Below, piece by piece: positions 18,249-28,343 of a stretch of DNA of 64,000 nucleotides (its first letter is position 1; each line of letters begins with the position of its first letter). The translations under genes were made by a program, and so were the position numbers. Location of the stretch: assembly GCF_010669125.1 (NCBI RefSeq), contig NZ_CP048630.1, positions 1,426,001 to 1,490,000 of the forward strand, read 5' to 3'. The notes beneath the pieces are model-generated. The model searched no databases. It was not told the origin of the DNA and saw only the letters and a list, made by a program, of their open reading frames with translations. Origin of the DNA: Ancylobacter pratisalsi (GTDB taxonomy: Bacteria > Pseudomonadota > Alphaproteobacteria > Rhizobiales > Xanthobacteraceae).

Positions 18249-20765
18249 CTATCCCTCCATGGCCCGCAGATGGCGGATCGGGCGACCGGGGCTGATCGAC
18301 TGCGCGGCGGCGACGATGGCGTTGGCGTCGATGCCATAGTGCCGGTAAAGATCGGCAATGGTCCCGGTCTGGCCGAAATGCTCCACGCCGAGCGCACGGG
18401 TACGGTGGCCCACCACCGAACCGAGCCACCCCAATGTTGCCGGATGGCCATCGAGCACGGTCACCAGCCCGCACTGGCGCGGAACGGCGTCGAGCAGGCG
18501 CTCGACATGGCTGCGCGCGCCCACCAGACCGCTTTCGCGCGCGCGCGCGCTAGCGTTCCAGCCGGCATTGAGCCGGTCGGCGGAGGTCACCGCGAGAAGG
18601 CCGACATCCTTGCGGTCCTCGGACATCAGCCCCACCGCCTCGATGGCTTCGGGCGCCACGACGCCGGTGTAGACCACCACGATCTCGGCGTTCGGTCCCG
18701 GCGGACGCACCCAGTAGCCGCCTTCAATGATGTCCCGCTCCAGCGCATTGTCGATCACCCGGCCGGGCTGGTCGAGCGTGCGGGTGGACAGCCGCAGATA
18801 TACCGAGCCCCCGGTCTCGTCGCGCAGCCAGTTCTCTTCGCCCGCGGCGCTCTCCGACGCAGGCAGTCCTTCACGCTGGAGATGCTCGAACGCCCAGCGC
18901 AGCACCACTGCCAGTTCATCGACATAAGCCGGCTCAAAAGCCGCAAGTCCGTCCTGCGCCATGCCGATCAGCGGCGTCGCGATCGACTGATGCGCGCCGC
19001 CTTCTGGCGCCAGCGTGAGCCCGGACGGCGTGGCGACAAGGATGAAGCGCGCATCCTGGTAGCAGGCATAGTTCAGCGCATCGAGGCCGCGCTTGATGAA
19101 CGGGTCGTAGAGCGTGCCGACCGGGATCAGCCGCGCGCCGAACAGCGAGTGGGACAGGCCGAGCGCGCCGAGCAGGATGAACAGGTTCATCTCCGCAATG
19201 CCGAGCTCCATGTGCTGGCCCTTCGGCGAGAACGTCCAGTCGAAGGTCGAGGGAATGCGCTCCTGCCGGAACAGGTCCGCCATCGCCTCGCGCGCGAAGA
19301 GCCCGCGCCGGTTCACCCAGCCGCCGAGATTGGTCGAGACCGTGACGTCGGGCGAGGTAGTGACGATGCGGTCGGCCAGCGGCCCGCCCGCCCGTGCGAT
19401 CTCGGCCATGATGAGGCCGAAGCCCTGCTGGGTCGAAAGCGCGCTCTGCTTGGGCACGGCCAGCGTCGCGGGAACCTCGACCCGCGCATCCTCGAAACGT
19501 CGCGTGCCGAGGGCGTTGAACGGCACGCGGGAGAGAAAGTCCTCGATCTCGTCGGCAGGCGTCTCAAGCCCCTCGAACCGATCCCATTCGTGGCCCGGCC
19601 GCACGCCCATGGCGGTGCGCAGGATCTCCATCTGCGCGGGCGTCATCAGCCCGGCGTGGTTGTCCTTGTGGCCCGCGAGGGGCAGCCCGTACCCCTTGAT
19701 GGTGTAGGTGATGAACAGCACAGGACGGTCGTGGTCGATGCGCTCGAACGTGTCGACGAGCGAAGCGAGGTCGTGCCCGCCGAGATTGGTCATCAGCAGC
19801 GACAGTTCTTCGTCGGAGCGCCGCTCGATCAGCGCCGTCACCGGGCCCTGGTCGCCCAAATCATCCAGCAGCCGCTTGCGCCAGGCCGCACCGCCCTGGA
19901 AGGTCAGGGCCGAATAGAGCTGGTTCGGCGCGCGGTCGATCCAGTCGCGCAGGCGCTCGCCACCGGGCTCGGCGAAGGCCTCCTTCAGCCGCTTGCCGTA
20001 TTTCAGCGTCACCACCTCCCAGCCGAAGGCGCGGAACAGCGCCTCAAGCCGGGCCGGCAGCCCCTCCCGGATCACCGCGTCGAGGCTCTGGCGGTTGTAG
20101 TCGAGGATCCACCAGCAATTGCGCAGGCCCTGCTTCCACCCCTCCAGCAGCGCCTCGTAGATATTGCCTTCGTCCATCTCGGCGTCGCCCACCAGGGCGA
20201 TCATGCGGCCGGCGGGGATGTCGGCGCCAAACCGGTGGGCGCGGACGTAATCCTGCACCAGGCTGGCAAACAGCGTCTGCGCGACGCCCAGTCCCACCGA
20301 GCCGGTGGAAAAGTCGACGTCGTCGATGTCCTTGGTCCGCGAGGGATAGGACTGCGCGCCCTTGTAGCCGCGATAGGCTTCGAGCTTTTCACGGGTCTGG
20401 TGACCGAGCAGATACTGGATGGCGTGAAAGATCGGGCTGGCATGCGGCTTCACCGCCACCCGGTCCTGCGGACGCAGCACGGAGAAATACAGCGCGGTCA
20501 TGATGGTGGACAGCGACGCCGAGGAGGCCTGATGCCCGCCCACTTTCAGCCCGTCAGCATTCGTCCGCACATGGTTGGCGTGATGAATGGTCCAGGCCGA
20601 AAGCCACGACACCTTCCGCTCCAGGGCGGACAATACCGCGAGATCCGTGTCGGAGGGCCCATGCGCCCCCGGATCGGCGAGGGAAGCGCGCGGCGCGGCA
20701 CGTTCCCGGCTGGCGGCAGTGTCAGGCGTCTTGGCGTGGTCTTGGAGATTGCTTTTCTTGGCCAT
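18249..20765 (-). CDS. Pyruvate dehydrogenase E1/transketolase-like thiamine-diphosphate enzyme
   Basis: 838 residues, single-chain architecture of homodimeric E1 (AceE) and transketolase. ThDP site: GDAEMDEGN followed about 28 residues later by DYNRQSLD, the AceE-like form. Further landmarks are VDFSTGSVGLGVAQ, TIKGYGLPLAGHKDNHAGLM, MELGIAEMNLF and a C-terminal domain ending HFGQTGTIADLYRHYG. It is closer to AceE/2-oxobutyrate dehydrogenase E1 (MdeB) than to TktA. No E2 or E3 gene is beside it, so the substrate and complex partner are unknown. GGAGGAGAC six bases before the ATG at 20765 fixes the start. Confidence 0.85.
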   Translation of the reverse strand: MAKKSNLQDHAKTPDTAASRERAAPRASLADPGAHGPSDTDLAVLSALERKVSWLSAWTIHHANHVRTNADGLKVGGHQASSASLSTIMTALYFSVLRPQDRVAVKPHASPIFHAIQYLLGHQTREKLEAYRGYKGAQSYPSRTKDIDDVDFSTGSVGLGVAQTLFASLVQDYVRAHRFGADIPAGRMIALVGDAEMDEGNIYEALLEGWKQGLRNCWWILDYNRQSLDAVIREGLPARLEALFRAFGWEVVTLKYGKRLKEAFAEPGGERLRDWIDRAPNQLYSALTFQGGAAWRKRLLDDLGDQGPVTALIERRSDEELSLLMTNLGGHDLASLVDTFERIDHDRPVLFITYTIKGYGLPLAGHKDNHAGLMTPAQMEILRTAMGVRPGHEWDRFEGLETPADEIEDFLSRVPFNALGTRRFEDARVEVPATLAVPKQSALSTQQGFGLIMAEIARAGGPLADRIVTTSPDVTVSTNLGGWVNRRGLFAREAMADLFRQERIPSTFDWTFSPKGQHMELGIAEMNLFILLGALGLSHSLFGARLIPVGTLYDPFIKRGLDALNYACYQDARFILVATPSGLTLAPEGGAHQSIATPLIGMAQDGLAAFEPAYVDELAVVLRWAFEHLQREGLPASESAAGEENWLRDETGGSVYLRLSTRTLDQPGRVIDNALERDIIEGGYWVRPPGPNAEIVVVYTGVVAPEAIEAVGLMSEDRKDVGLLAVTSADRLNAGWNASARARESGLVGARSHVERLLDAVPRQCGLVTVLDGHPATLGWLGSVVGHRTRALGVEHFGQTGTIADLYRHYGIDANAIVAAAQSISPGRPIRHLRAMEG

Positions 20766-20844
20766 TGTCTCCTCCCGTCGGAGCACAATGGATCCAGCCC
20801 CGCCGATGACGCAAGACCAAGTTTCGGGTCTTATGCTGTAGCCG

Positions 20845-22062
20845 TCAGTTTGCCGGCGCGGGATAGCTCGACGCGCCCGGAACCAACCGAACCGGCGCGC
20901 CGGTTCCGGTGCCGGACGGCGCCGGCGCCGGCGCGTAATAGCCCGAGCCCGACGACGATATCGGTCTCGTCTGCACCGGTGCCACGCCTGGAAGCACGGG
21001 TGGCGTGCTGAAGGGCGAGCTCTGGGTGTTCGACTGCACCGGCCGCGAGGGCGCGGGGTCGATCACCGCGCCGGGCTGCGGTGAGCCGGGCGTGATGCGA
21101 GGCTGCGAGCTCGGCGCGAGCTGCTGGGACGTGCCCGGATCGGGAACGGAAGGGTAGCCTTCCACCGGATCGACGAGGTTGCCCTCGTAATAGCCCGGCT
21201 GAACCACCGGCTCAGGTGCCGGCACGGCGCTGCCATAGCGAGCCCGACGCGGCGCGGCGGTGCTGCGCACCCGCGTGGTGGGCTCTGGGCCAAGCCATCC
21301 GTCGAGCACGGTGCCGTCGCCCTGAATGCCGGAAGGATAGGCCAACGGCCCTCCGATCCGGCCGATCCCCTCCGGCTCCCCCATCGGGCGCCCATAAGGC
21401 TGCCAGCCCTGCGGCAGGAAGTAGCCATTGATCGAGAAGCGGTACATTACGCGCAGCAGGTCCTGCTCGCTGGCACCGACCTGGCACAGCCGCAGGCGAA
21501 TGGCGAGAATGCCGCGGTCACGCCAGATCAGGAAGACCGGGACCTGCGACTGAATACGCTGCCAGCCATAGATGCACAGTTCGCCATTGCCGGCGTTGCC
21601 GATCGCGTAGTTGAACGGGCCATAACGGTTCTGCACGTAGTAATTCGAGACGTGCATGGCCACACCGGGCATGCGCTCGTACATTTCGTCGTCGAGCACT
21701 TCGTCGTTCAGCCAGTCATCCTTGCGCAGGTTCTCACGACCTGTGGAATTCTTCACCGGGCCGAAGAACACGGCGTAAATCGCGTTCTGGCCACGCGAGT
21801 GCGAATTGGTTTCGAGGATGATTTCCTGCTCGACCGCGTTGAGATAATCGGTCTGAAGCACCGCAAGTATACGGGGAGAAGCGCCCGGCTCGGGCAGGAC
21901 TAGCGCGTCGGAAAGCGGCTTCTCTACGGTGGTGGTCGCCACTTGGGGGCCGCCCGCGTAGTTGGTTCCGAACAGGTTATACGGTGCGCATCCCGCCGCC
22001 AAAAGAGCGACGGATATTGCTACACACCTGAGCAATGGCACGTGCGTGCGCCGTCTTCCCAT
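20845..22062 (-). CDS. bcsN: Cellulose biosynthesis lipoprotein BcsN
   Basis: 405 residues. Lipoprotein signal (LLAAGCAPYN, Cys about 25). The N-terminal 220 residues form the BcsN domain (LSDALVLPEPGASPRILAVLQTDYLNAVEQEIILETNS, LCIYGWQRIQ, LRLCQVGASEQDLLRVMYRF); the remainder is Pro/Ser-rich disordered tail. BcsN is known from alphaproteobacterial cellulose operons; its exact role is not settled. It is divergent from bcsA across 244 bases that should hold both promoters. Confidence 0.87.
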   Translation of the reverse strand: MGRRRTHVPLLRCVAISVALLAAGCAPYNLFGTNYAGGPQVATTTVEKPLSDALVLPEPGASPRILAVLQTDYLNAVEQEIILETNSHSRGQNAIYAVFFGPVKNSTGRENLRKDDWLNDEVLDDEMYERMPGVAMHVSNYYVQNRYGPFNYAIGNAGNGELCIYGWQRIQSQVPVFLIWRDRGILAIRLRLCQVGASEQDLLRVMYRFSINGYFLPQGWQPYGRPMGEPEGIGRIGGPLAYPSGIQGDGTVLDGWLGPEPTTRVRSTAAPRRARYGSAVPAPEPVVQPGYYEGNLVDPVEGYPSVPDPGTSQQLAPSSQPRITPGSPQPGAVIDPAPSRPVQSNTQSSPFSTPPVLPGVAPVQTRPISSSGSGYYAPAPAPSGTGTGAPVRLVPGASSYPAPAN

Positions 22063-22306
22063 GGACCCTTCGAGCTTTCAAATCGTATTGGCGACAACGC
22101 TGCACTTCGGCCATAACGTGGAGAAACAGCCGCGCGAAACCACGCCGAATCACTTACTTAGCCAGACTCTAGCCTGACCAACCGCATGGTGGAATCGAGC
22201 AAATGACGAGAGACTCGTGGTTTGGATAGATTTCTTCAACTTCTGAGCACTAAGACACAGTTGGATGAAGGCCCGCGTGCGAGGCGGAAACCAAGCAGGA
22301 GGAACG

Positions 22307-24514
22307 ATGCGCAGGGCATGGGCTGCCGGCTTGTGGGCAATAGCGTCACTCGTCGTGGTGTTTTTGATTACGCTGCCGATCAGCCTGCAGGCACATCTCA
22401 TTGCCGGCTGCATCGTCGTCCTCGTCATGATATTGCTAAAGACCTTCGCCCCACCCGTGGGTATTTTCCGCATGATCGCGCTCGCGCTCGGCACCGCGAT
22501 CGTGCTGCGTTACGTCTACTGGCGCACCACCAGCACTCTCCCGCCGATCAGCGAAATCGAGAACTTCATCCCGGGCTTCATGCTGTACATCGCCGAGATG
22601 TACAGCGTCTTCATGCTGTTCCTCAGCCTGTTCGTCGTCTCCTCGCCGATGCCCCGGCGTCCCACTCCGCCGATCCCGGCCGACCAGACGCCCACCGTCG
22701 ACGTCTTCGTTCCCACCTACAATGAAAGCGAGGATCTGCTGGCCTCCACGGTCTCGGCCGCGCTGGGCATGGACTATCCGGCGGACAAGTTCACCGTCTG
22801 GCTGCTCGACGACGGCGGCACCGACCAGAAATGCCAGCAGGACGATCCCACGGCTGCGGAAGAAGCGCGCCAGCGCCGCGCCGACCTGGAGAAGCTCTGC
22901 GAAGGCCTCGGCGCGCGTTATCTCACCCGCGCCCGTAACGAGCACGCCAAGGCCGGCAACCTGAATAACGGCCTTGAACACTCGACCGGCGATCTCGTGG
23001 TCGTGTTCGACGCGGACCACGCCCCGACGCGCGACTTCCTGAAGGAGACCGTCGGCTTTTTTGTGCAGGAAGAAGATCTGTTCCTGGTGCAGACGCCCCA
23101 CTTCTTCATCAGCCCGGACCCGCTGGAGCGCAACCTCGACACCTTCGAGAACATGCCGTCGGAGAACGAGATGTTCTACGGCATCATCCAGCGCGGCCTC
23201 GACAAGTGGGATTCGGCGTTCTTCTGCGGCTCCGCCGCGGTGCTTAGCCGGCGTGCGCTGAAGGAAACCAACGGCTTCAGCGGCGTCACCATCACCGAGG
23301 ATGCGGAAACCGCGCTGGAGCTGCACTCGCGCGGCTGGCATTCGATCTATGTCGACAAGCCGATGATCGCGGGCCTGCAGCCCGACAGCTTCGCCAGCTT
23401 CATCGGCCAGCGCTCGCGCTGGGCGCAGGGTATGATGCAGATCCTGCGCTTCCACATGCCGCCGCTGAAGCGCGGCCTCTCGATGCCGCAGCGCCTGAGC
23501 TACTGTTCGAGCACGCTGTTCTGGCTGTTTTCCTATCCGCGGCTGATGTTCCTGATCTCGCCGCTGTTCTACCTGTTCTTCTCGCTGCAGATTTTCACCG
23601 CGTCGGGTGCCGAGTTTCTCGCCTACACCACGACCTACATGCTGGTGAACCTGCTGATGCAGAACTACCTCTATGGCCGCTATCGCTGGCCGTGGATTTC
23701 CGAGCTTTATGAGTACATTCAGGCGGTCTACCTGCTGCCCGCGCTGATCTCCGTCATCCTCAATCCGAGCAGCCCCACCTTCAAGGTGACAGCCAAGGGT
23801 GAAACGCTGGACGAAGGCCATGTCTCCCAGATCGGCCGGCCGTTCTTCATCATCTTCGCCGTGCTGATTGTCGCCTTCCTTGTCACGATTTACCGGCTGC
23901 TCACCGAGCCGTTCAATGCGGACGTGCTGATCGTCGTCGGCGCCTGGAACGTCCTCAACATCGTCATCGCCGGGTGCGCGCTTGGCGTGGTGTCGGAGCG
24001 GCGCAACCGCCGTCGCACGCACCGCGTGGAACTGATGCGGCGCGGCGAACTGCTGATCGACGGCGAGAGCTATGCCGTTTCCATCGACGACGGCTCGCTC
24101 GGTGGCGCGCGCATCCGTCCCAATTCGAATGTCAAGCTTCCGGAGATCGAGCGCGGCGCCACCGCCCTGCTGCGCTTCACGCCGCTGGCCAACAACATCG
24201 CCATCAACACCGTTCCGATGGTCATCCGCAACGTGGAATATGACGATGAGGGCATCCTGCTCGGCTGCCAGTTCGCGCCGGATCAGCCGCTGCACCATCG
24301 CCTGATCTCCGACCTGATCTTCGCCAATTCCGACGAGTGGGAGAAATTCCAGCAGTCCCGGCGCAAGAACCCGGGTGTTCTCATCGGCACCATCCGGTTC
24401 ATCCGGATGTCGATTTTCCACACCGGCCGGGGGCTGTCCTACCTCGTCCACCTGCACAAGCTCTGGCGCGAGCGACGGCGCCGGCCGGCTCCTGCGGCAG
24501 CCAAACGCGGATGA
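22307..24514 (+). CDS. bcsA: Cellulose synthase catalytic subunit (UDP-forming)
   Basis: 735 residues. Membrane helices flank a GT2 core: DDG at 168-170, DAD at 235-237, TED at 330-332 and QRSRW at 368-372, the full catalytic set. A C-terminal PilZ domain follows (RRTHR near residue 567 and DGSLGG), so cyclic di-GMP activation is expected. The chain polymerises UDP-glucose to beta-1,4-glucan and exports it across the inner membrane. The ATG at 22307 is preceded by AGGAGGAACG, a near-perfect ribosome site, which rules out the in-frame ATG 14 codons upstream. bcsB overlaps its stop. Confidence 0.98.
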   Translation: MRRAWAAGLWAIASLVVVFLITLPISLQAHLIAGCIVVLVMILLKTFAPPVGIFRMIALALGTAIVLRYVYWRTTSTLPPISEIENFIPGFMLYIAEMYSVFMLFLSLFVVSSPMPRRPTPPIPADQTPTVDVFVPTYNESEDLLASTVSAALGMDYPADKFTVWLLDDGGTDQKCQQDDPTAAEEARQRRADLEKLCEGLGARYLTRARNEHAKAGNLNNGLEHSTGDLVVVFDADHAPTRDFLKETVGFFVQEEDLFLVQTPHFFISPDPLERNLDTFENMPSENEMFYGIIQRGLDKWDSAFFCGSAAVLSRRALKETNGFSGVTITEDAETALELHSRGWHSIYVDKPMIAGLQPDSFASFIGQRSRWAQGMMQILRFHMPPLKRGLSMPQRLSYCSSTLFWLFSYPRLMFLISPLFYLFFSLQIFTASGAEFLAYTTTYMLVNLLMQNYLYGRYRWPWISELYEYIQAVYLLPALISVILNPSSPTFKVTAKGETLDEGHVSQIGRPFFIIFAVLIVAFLVTIYRLLTEPFNADVLIVVGAWNVLNIVIAGCALGVVSERRNRRRTHRVELMRRGELLIDGESYAVSIDDGSLGGARIRPNSNVKLPEIERGATALLRFTPLANNIAINTVPMVIRNVEYDDEGILLGCQFAPDQPLHHRLISDLIFANSDEWEKFQQSRRKNPGVLIGTIRFIRMSIFHTGRGLSYLVHLHKLWRERRRRPAPAAAKRG

Positions 24515-27294
24515 TGCACATGCGCGCGCTCACCACCCTCACAGCTGCCGGCCTGTTCGCGCTCGTCGCGGCCAGCGCGGGTGCCCAGCAGGCGGGCTCG
24601 GCCGGCCAGGGCACCGGCGGATTCTCGATGACGCCGCCGATACCCGGCTACAACGCGCCGGCGTCACCGGCGGCGACACCGTCCGCGGCACCGGCGCCCG
24701 CCGCGACGAACACCCCGCCGCCTGCGCAGGCCAATACGTCGCCCGCGACCAGCCCCTCTTCGGGTGGAACCGGGCGCGTGCCCGCCTTCAGCGTCCCGAG
24801 TTTTCCGTCGGCCTCGACAGGTACGCCGCAGGCACCGACGGTGAACGCTCCGAACTCGAACACGTCAGCGCCGGTCGCCCAGGCGGATCCCGCTCCTCAG
24901 CCTGCGGCCCCGCAGCCCAGCACCCTGGATACCGGCATCGACCTGCCGGGCCAGCCCGGAGGCCCCGCGCCGACCGCCGCGCCGTTCCAGATGGTCCCCG
25001 GCCAGCCGGCACCCGTCGTTACGCCGGTCCCGAGCCGCAATGCCGGCCCCGTCGCGCCGCCGCGACCGGACCGCTACATCATTCCCCAGCCGCGCATGAT
25101 TTTCGCGGGCGAGGTTTCCTCGCGCGCCTGGGTCATCTTCCTCACCCCGGAGGAAGCCGCGCGGGAAGCGACCTTCCTTCTCAGCTACATCAACTCGGTC
25201 GTGGTGATGCCGGAGACCTCGCGCATCCGCGTGTCGATCAACGGCCAGTCGATCATCGAAACACCCATCGCCTCGTCGCAGGAGCCTTCCGCCTTCTCGG
25301 TGCCGATCCAGCGCGGCAACCTGCGCGCCGGCCCGAACCTGATCCGCGTCGACGTTGTCCAGCGCCACCGCACCGACTGCGCCGTGACCGCGACTTACGA
25401 ACTGTGGACCGAGATCAACAATGAGGGCACCGGCATTTCCTTCGCCGGCGGCCGGCCCGCGCTCACGGGCGGGCTCGACGACATGCCCTCCGTCGGCTTC
25501 GACGAGACCGGGCAGACCACGATCCGCGTCGTCACGCCCGGCCCGATCGAAGGCGGTGGTAGCGCGCGCGTGCTGCGCGCGGTGCAGGGCCTGGCCGTGC
25601 GCGGCATGTTCCCCAACCCGTCGGTGAGCATCGCTGAGGGCCTCCAGGGACCGACACCTCCGGGCGCACTGACCATCGTCATCGGCACCGCTTCCGAACT
25701 TCCCCGGCTCATGGCGACCACCCTGCCCGAGGCCCGGCAACGCCCGATCACCAGTTTCGTGCAGGATGACCGGCTGGGCGGGCCGACCCTGGTCATTTCC
25801 GGTCCGACGCCGGCCGACGTCGACCGGGCCATCGATCGCCTGAACAGTATTTCCATCGACCAAAGCGACGCCATCAACACCCAGACCCGCTGGTCACCGA
25901 ACGCGCCGCTGTTCGATGAGGCCCGCCACGTGCGCCTGGCCGAACTTGGCGTCACGACCCAGGAGTTTTCGGGCCGTCGCCTCAGAGCGGAGTTCCAGAT
26001 CGCGCTGCCACCCGACTTCTTCGCCGAAGCCTATGGCAACGCCACCTTGTCCGTCGATGCTGCCTTCACCGCGGCCGTGCGTCCCGGCAGTCACATCGAT
26101 CTCTACGTGAACCAGCAGATCGCCTCGACCCTGCCGATCACCACGCGGGGCGGTGGTCTGCTTCAGCACACACCGATGTTTGTTCCGCTGCGCAATTTCC
26201 GCGCCGGCATCAACAAGCTCTGGCTTGAGGTCGTGCTCGACACCGAAGCGGATGCGCGCTGCCTGCCGGGCGCCACCCTTCCGGCGGACAACCGTTTCGT
26301 TCTGTTCGATTCGTCGGAATTCTCGATCGAGAACTTTGCCCGGATAGGCCGTTTCCCCGACCTCGCGGCCTTCTCGGCCAACGGCTTCCCCTATTATCTC
26401 GACGGCAGCCCGATGGCCGTGGTGCTGGCGCGTCAGGATGCCTCCACCCTTTCGGCGGCCAGCACCCTGATTTCCCGCCTCGCCCTCGCCCGGGGCGCGC
26501 CGCTGCCGATCGACACTTCCCCCGCGTCGGTCACCCTGGGTGAACGAAACGCGATCTTCGTCGGCGGGATCGACCACATCGCGGCCAGCGTCCTTAGCCA
26601 GGTCGGCATCGCTGAATCGACCCGCGCCAACTGGGTGGTCTCCTCTGCGGATGAGCTGTCCGGCGATTCAGCCAGCGAGAGCTACGACAACGTGCTGGAG
26701 CGGTTCCGCAACCGCCGCACGGGCGAGGCGCCCCCAATTCCGAGCGAGCAGCCCAACGCACACAACACGCCGGAGATCTATGAGCGCTGGCGTGAAAACG
26801 TGGCCAGCCGCGGCGGCGTCTACGCCGTCATGGACCGCTTCGAGAGCTGGCTGCGGAGCACGTTCTCGATCGGCTTCGATTCGCTGCGGATCAAGGAAGG
26901 CCCGCGCACCATGTACGAGCCGCCGCCGCGCACCTCGATCCTGATGGCGCAAGGCAGCAGCACGAACGGCAATTCGGCCTGGACTCTGGTGACGGCGCGC
27001 ACGTCGGACACGCTGGCCAATTCCATGTCGCGCTTCACCTCGGATGCGGTGTGGAACCGCATCGGTGGTCAGGCGGTCGCGTTCCAGAACTCGACCGGCG
27101 ACGTGGAACGCCGCGACGTCGGCTCCTTCCGCTTCATCGTCACCCAGCCGCTCTCCTTCAGCAATCTCCGCATGATCGCGGCGAATTGGCTTTCCACCAA
27201 CATTATGCCCTATGCTTTGATGCTGGTGCTCGCTGGTACGCTGCTGGGTATATTCACCGCATTCCTGCTGAAACGACTAGGGCGCCCGACATGA
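24511..27294 (+). CDS. bcsB: Cellulose synthase periplasmic subunit
   Basis: 927 residues. Signal peptide (about 1-27), then a 170-residue Ala/Pro-rich linker, then the BcsB beta/CBM-like body from about residue 190 (MIFAGEVSSRAWVIFLTPEEA, INGQSIIETPI, QRHRTDCAVTATYELWTEI) and a single C-terminal membrane helix (IMPYALMLVLAGTLLGIFTAFLL) that joins BcsA. The linker makes it longer than enterobacterial BcsB. ATG overlaps the bcsA stop (ATGA); a second ATG follows immediately at 24514. Confidence 0.95.
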   Translation: MMHMRALTTLTAAGLFALVAASAGAQQAGSAGQGTGGFSMTPPIPGYNAPASPAATPSAAPAPAATNTPPPAQANTSPATSPSSGGTGRVPAFSVPSFPSASTGTPQAPTVNAPNSNTSAPVAQADPAPQPAAPQPSTLDTGIDLPGQPGGPAPTAAPFQMVPGQPAPVVTPVPSRNAGPVAPPRPDRYIIPQPRMIFAGEVSSRAWVIFLTPEEAAREATFLLSYINSVVVMPETSRIRVSINGQSIIETPIASSQEPSAFSVPIQRGNLRAGPNLIRVDVVQRHRTDCAVTATYELWTEINNEGTGISFAGGRPALTGGLDDMPSVGFDETGQTTIRVVTPGPIEGGGSARVLRAVQGLAVRGMFPNPSVSIAEGLQGPTPPGALTIVIGTASELPRLMATTLPEARQRPITSFVQDDRLGGPTLVISGPTPADVDRAIDRLNSISIDQSDAINTQTRWSPNAPLFDEARHVRLAELGVTTQEFSGRRLRAEFQIALPPDFFAEAYGNATLSVDAAFTAAVRPGSHIDLYVNQQIASTLPITTRGGGLLQHTPMFVPLRNFRAGINKLWLEVVLDTEADARCLPGATLPADNRFVLFDSSEFSIENFARIGRFPDLAAFSANGFPYYLDGSPMAVVLARQDASTLSAASTLISRLALARGAPLPIDTSPASVTLGERNAIFVGGIDHIAASVLSQVGIAESTRANWVVSSADELSGDSASESYDNVLERFRNRRTGEAPPIPSEQPNAHNTPEIYERWRENVASRGGVYAVMDRFESWLRSTFSIGFDSLRIKEGPRTMYEPPPRTSILMAQGSSTNGNSAWTLVTARTSDTLANSMSRFTSDAVWNRIGGQAVAFQNSTGDVERRDVGSFRFIVTQPLSFSNLRMIAANWLSTNIMPYALMLVLAGTLLGIFTAFLLKRLGRPT

Positions 27295-28343
27295 TTCGAC
27301 ACCTGCTTGCCGGCATTTTCTTGCTCGCCTGCGGGAGTATTCAATCAATGGCCCAGGTCGCGACGCCGATTCCTGCCGACATGTGGTCGACCTATATGAA
27401 CCGCTTCGTCGAAGACAGCGGGCGCGTGGTCGACGAGGCCAATGGCAACATCAGTCATAGCGAAGGCCAAGGTTATGGCCTGCTTCTGGCGTATTTGGCT
27501 GGTGACAGAAGCAACTTCGAGCGCATATGGAGTTTCACGCGTACTGAGTTGCTGATTCGCGACGACGGACTCGTTGCATGGCGCTGGGATCCCAATTCCT
27601 CACCGCATGTGACGGACGTTAACGCGGCCAGCGATGGCGATTTGTTAATTGCATATGCTTTGGCGCGAGCGGGTCGCACATGGGGCGTTCAGGGATATAC
27701 GCAGAGCGCGCAGCGGATTGCGAAAGCGGTCGGGCGCAAGCTGGTCGTGCACAACGGCCAGCGGCTCGTATTGCTTCCGGGTGCCACGGGCTTCTCTTCG
27801 GCCGACCGCAAGGACGGCCCGATTCTCAATCTATCCTATTGGATCTTCGAGACTTTTCCGATCATGGCGCAGCTTGCGCCGGAGACCGATTGGGCCGAGG
27901 TCGGAAAGAGCGGACTGGAGCTGCTGCGCATCGCGCGGCTCGGTCCGGCGCAGCTTCCGCCCGACTGGATCTCGGCGCCGGACAACGCGCCCGTAACCTT
28001 GGCCGAGGGCTTCGCGCCGGTCTTTGGTTACAATTCATTAAGGATATCTCTTTACCTGTTGCGTGCAGGGATTACGGACGCAGATTTACAGGAGTCATTC
28101 CGCCGGAACTGGTTGATGGACAATGGGGGCAGCCCGGCCATCGTCGAGATTCCGACCGGACGCGTACTTACGCGGCTAACCGACCCGGGCTATCGCATGC
28201 TCGGAGCGGTTTTGGCATGTTCCCTGAGTGCGACCCCCATCCCTGAAGACCTTCGACGGTTCGAGCCGACGCTCTACTATCCGTCGACACTTTATTTGTT
28301 GGGTTGGGCCCTGCTCGCGGAGAAATATCCGAGATGTCTCTAA
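27291..28343 (+). CDS. bcsZ: Periplasmic endo-beta-1,4-glucanase, GH8
   Basis: 350 residues with a signal peptide (1-22). GH8 signatures: SEGQGYGLLLAYLAGD contains the general-acid Glu (about residue 54), DVNAASDGDLLIAYAL the Asp pair near 108-115. BcsZ trims nascent cellulose and is needed for normal export. Start codon overlaps the bcsB stop and the 3' end overlaps the next gene by 10 bases, so it is mid-operon. By eye, its third codon positions are less GC-rich than bcsA and bcsB (many TTG, ATA, GCA, TTA codons), suggesting a different history. Confidence 0.95.
   Translation: MIRHLLAGIFLLACGSIQSMAQVATPIPADMWSTYMNRFVEDSGRVVDEANGNISHSEGQGYGLLLAYLAGDRSNFERIWSFTRTELLIRDDGLVAWRWDPNSSPHVTDVNAASDGDLLIAYALARAGRTWGVQGYTQSAQRIAKAVGRKLVVHNGQRLVLLPGATGFSSADRKDGPILNLSYWIFETFPIMAQLAPETDWAEVGKSGLELLRIARLGPAQLPPDWISAPDNAPVTLAEGFAPVFGYNSLRISLYLLRAGITDADLQESFRRNWLMDNGGSPAIVEIPTGRVLTRLTDPGYRMLGAVLACSLSATPIPEDLRRFEPTLYYPSTLYLLGWALLAEKYPRCL

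Noticed and set aside
18270..21011. 913-codon open frame antisense to the E1-like gene
   Set aside because: Shadow frame caused by GC-rich codon structure; no recognisable protein.
22436..24457. 673-codon open frame antisense to bcsA
   Set aside because: Composition is Arg/His/Gln/Val-rich without domains; bcsA on the other strand has every catalytic motif.
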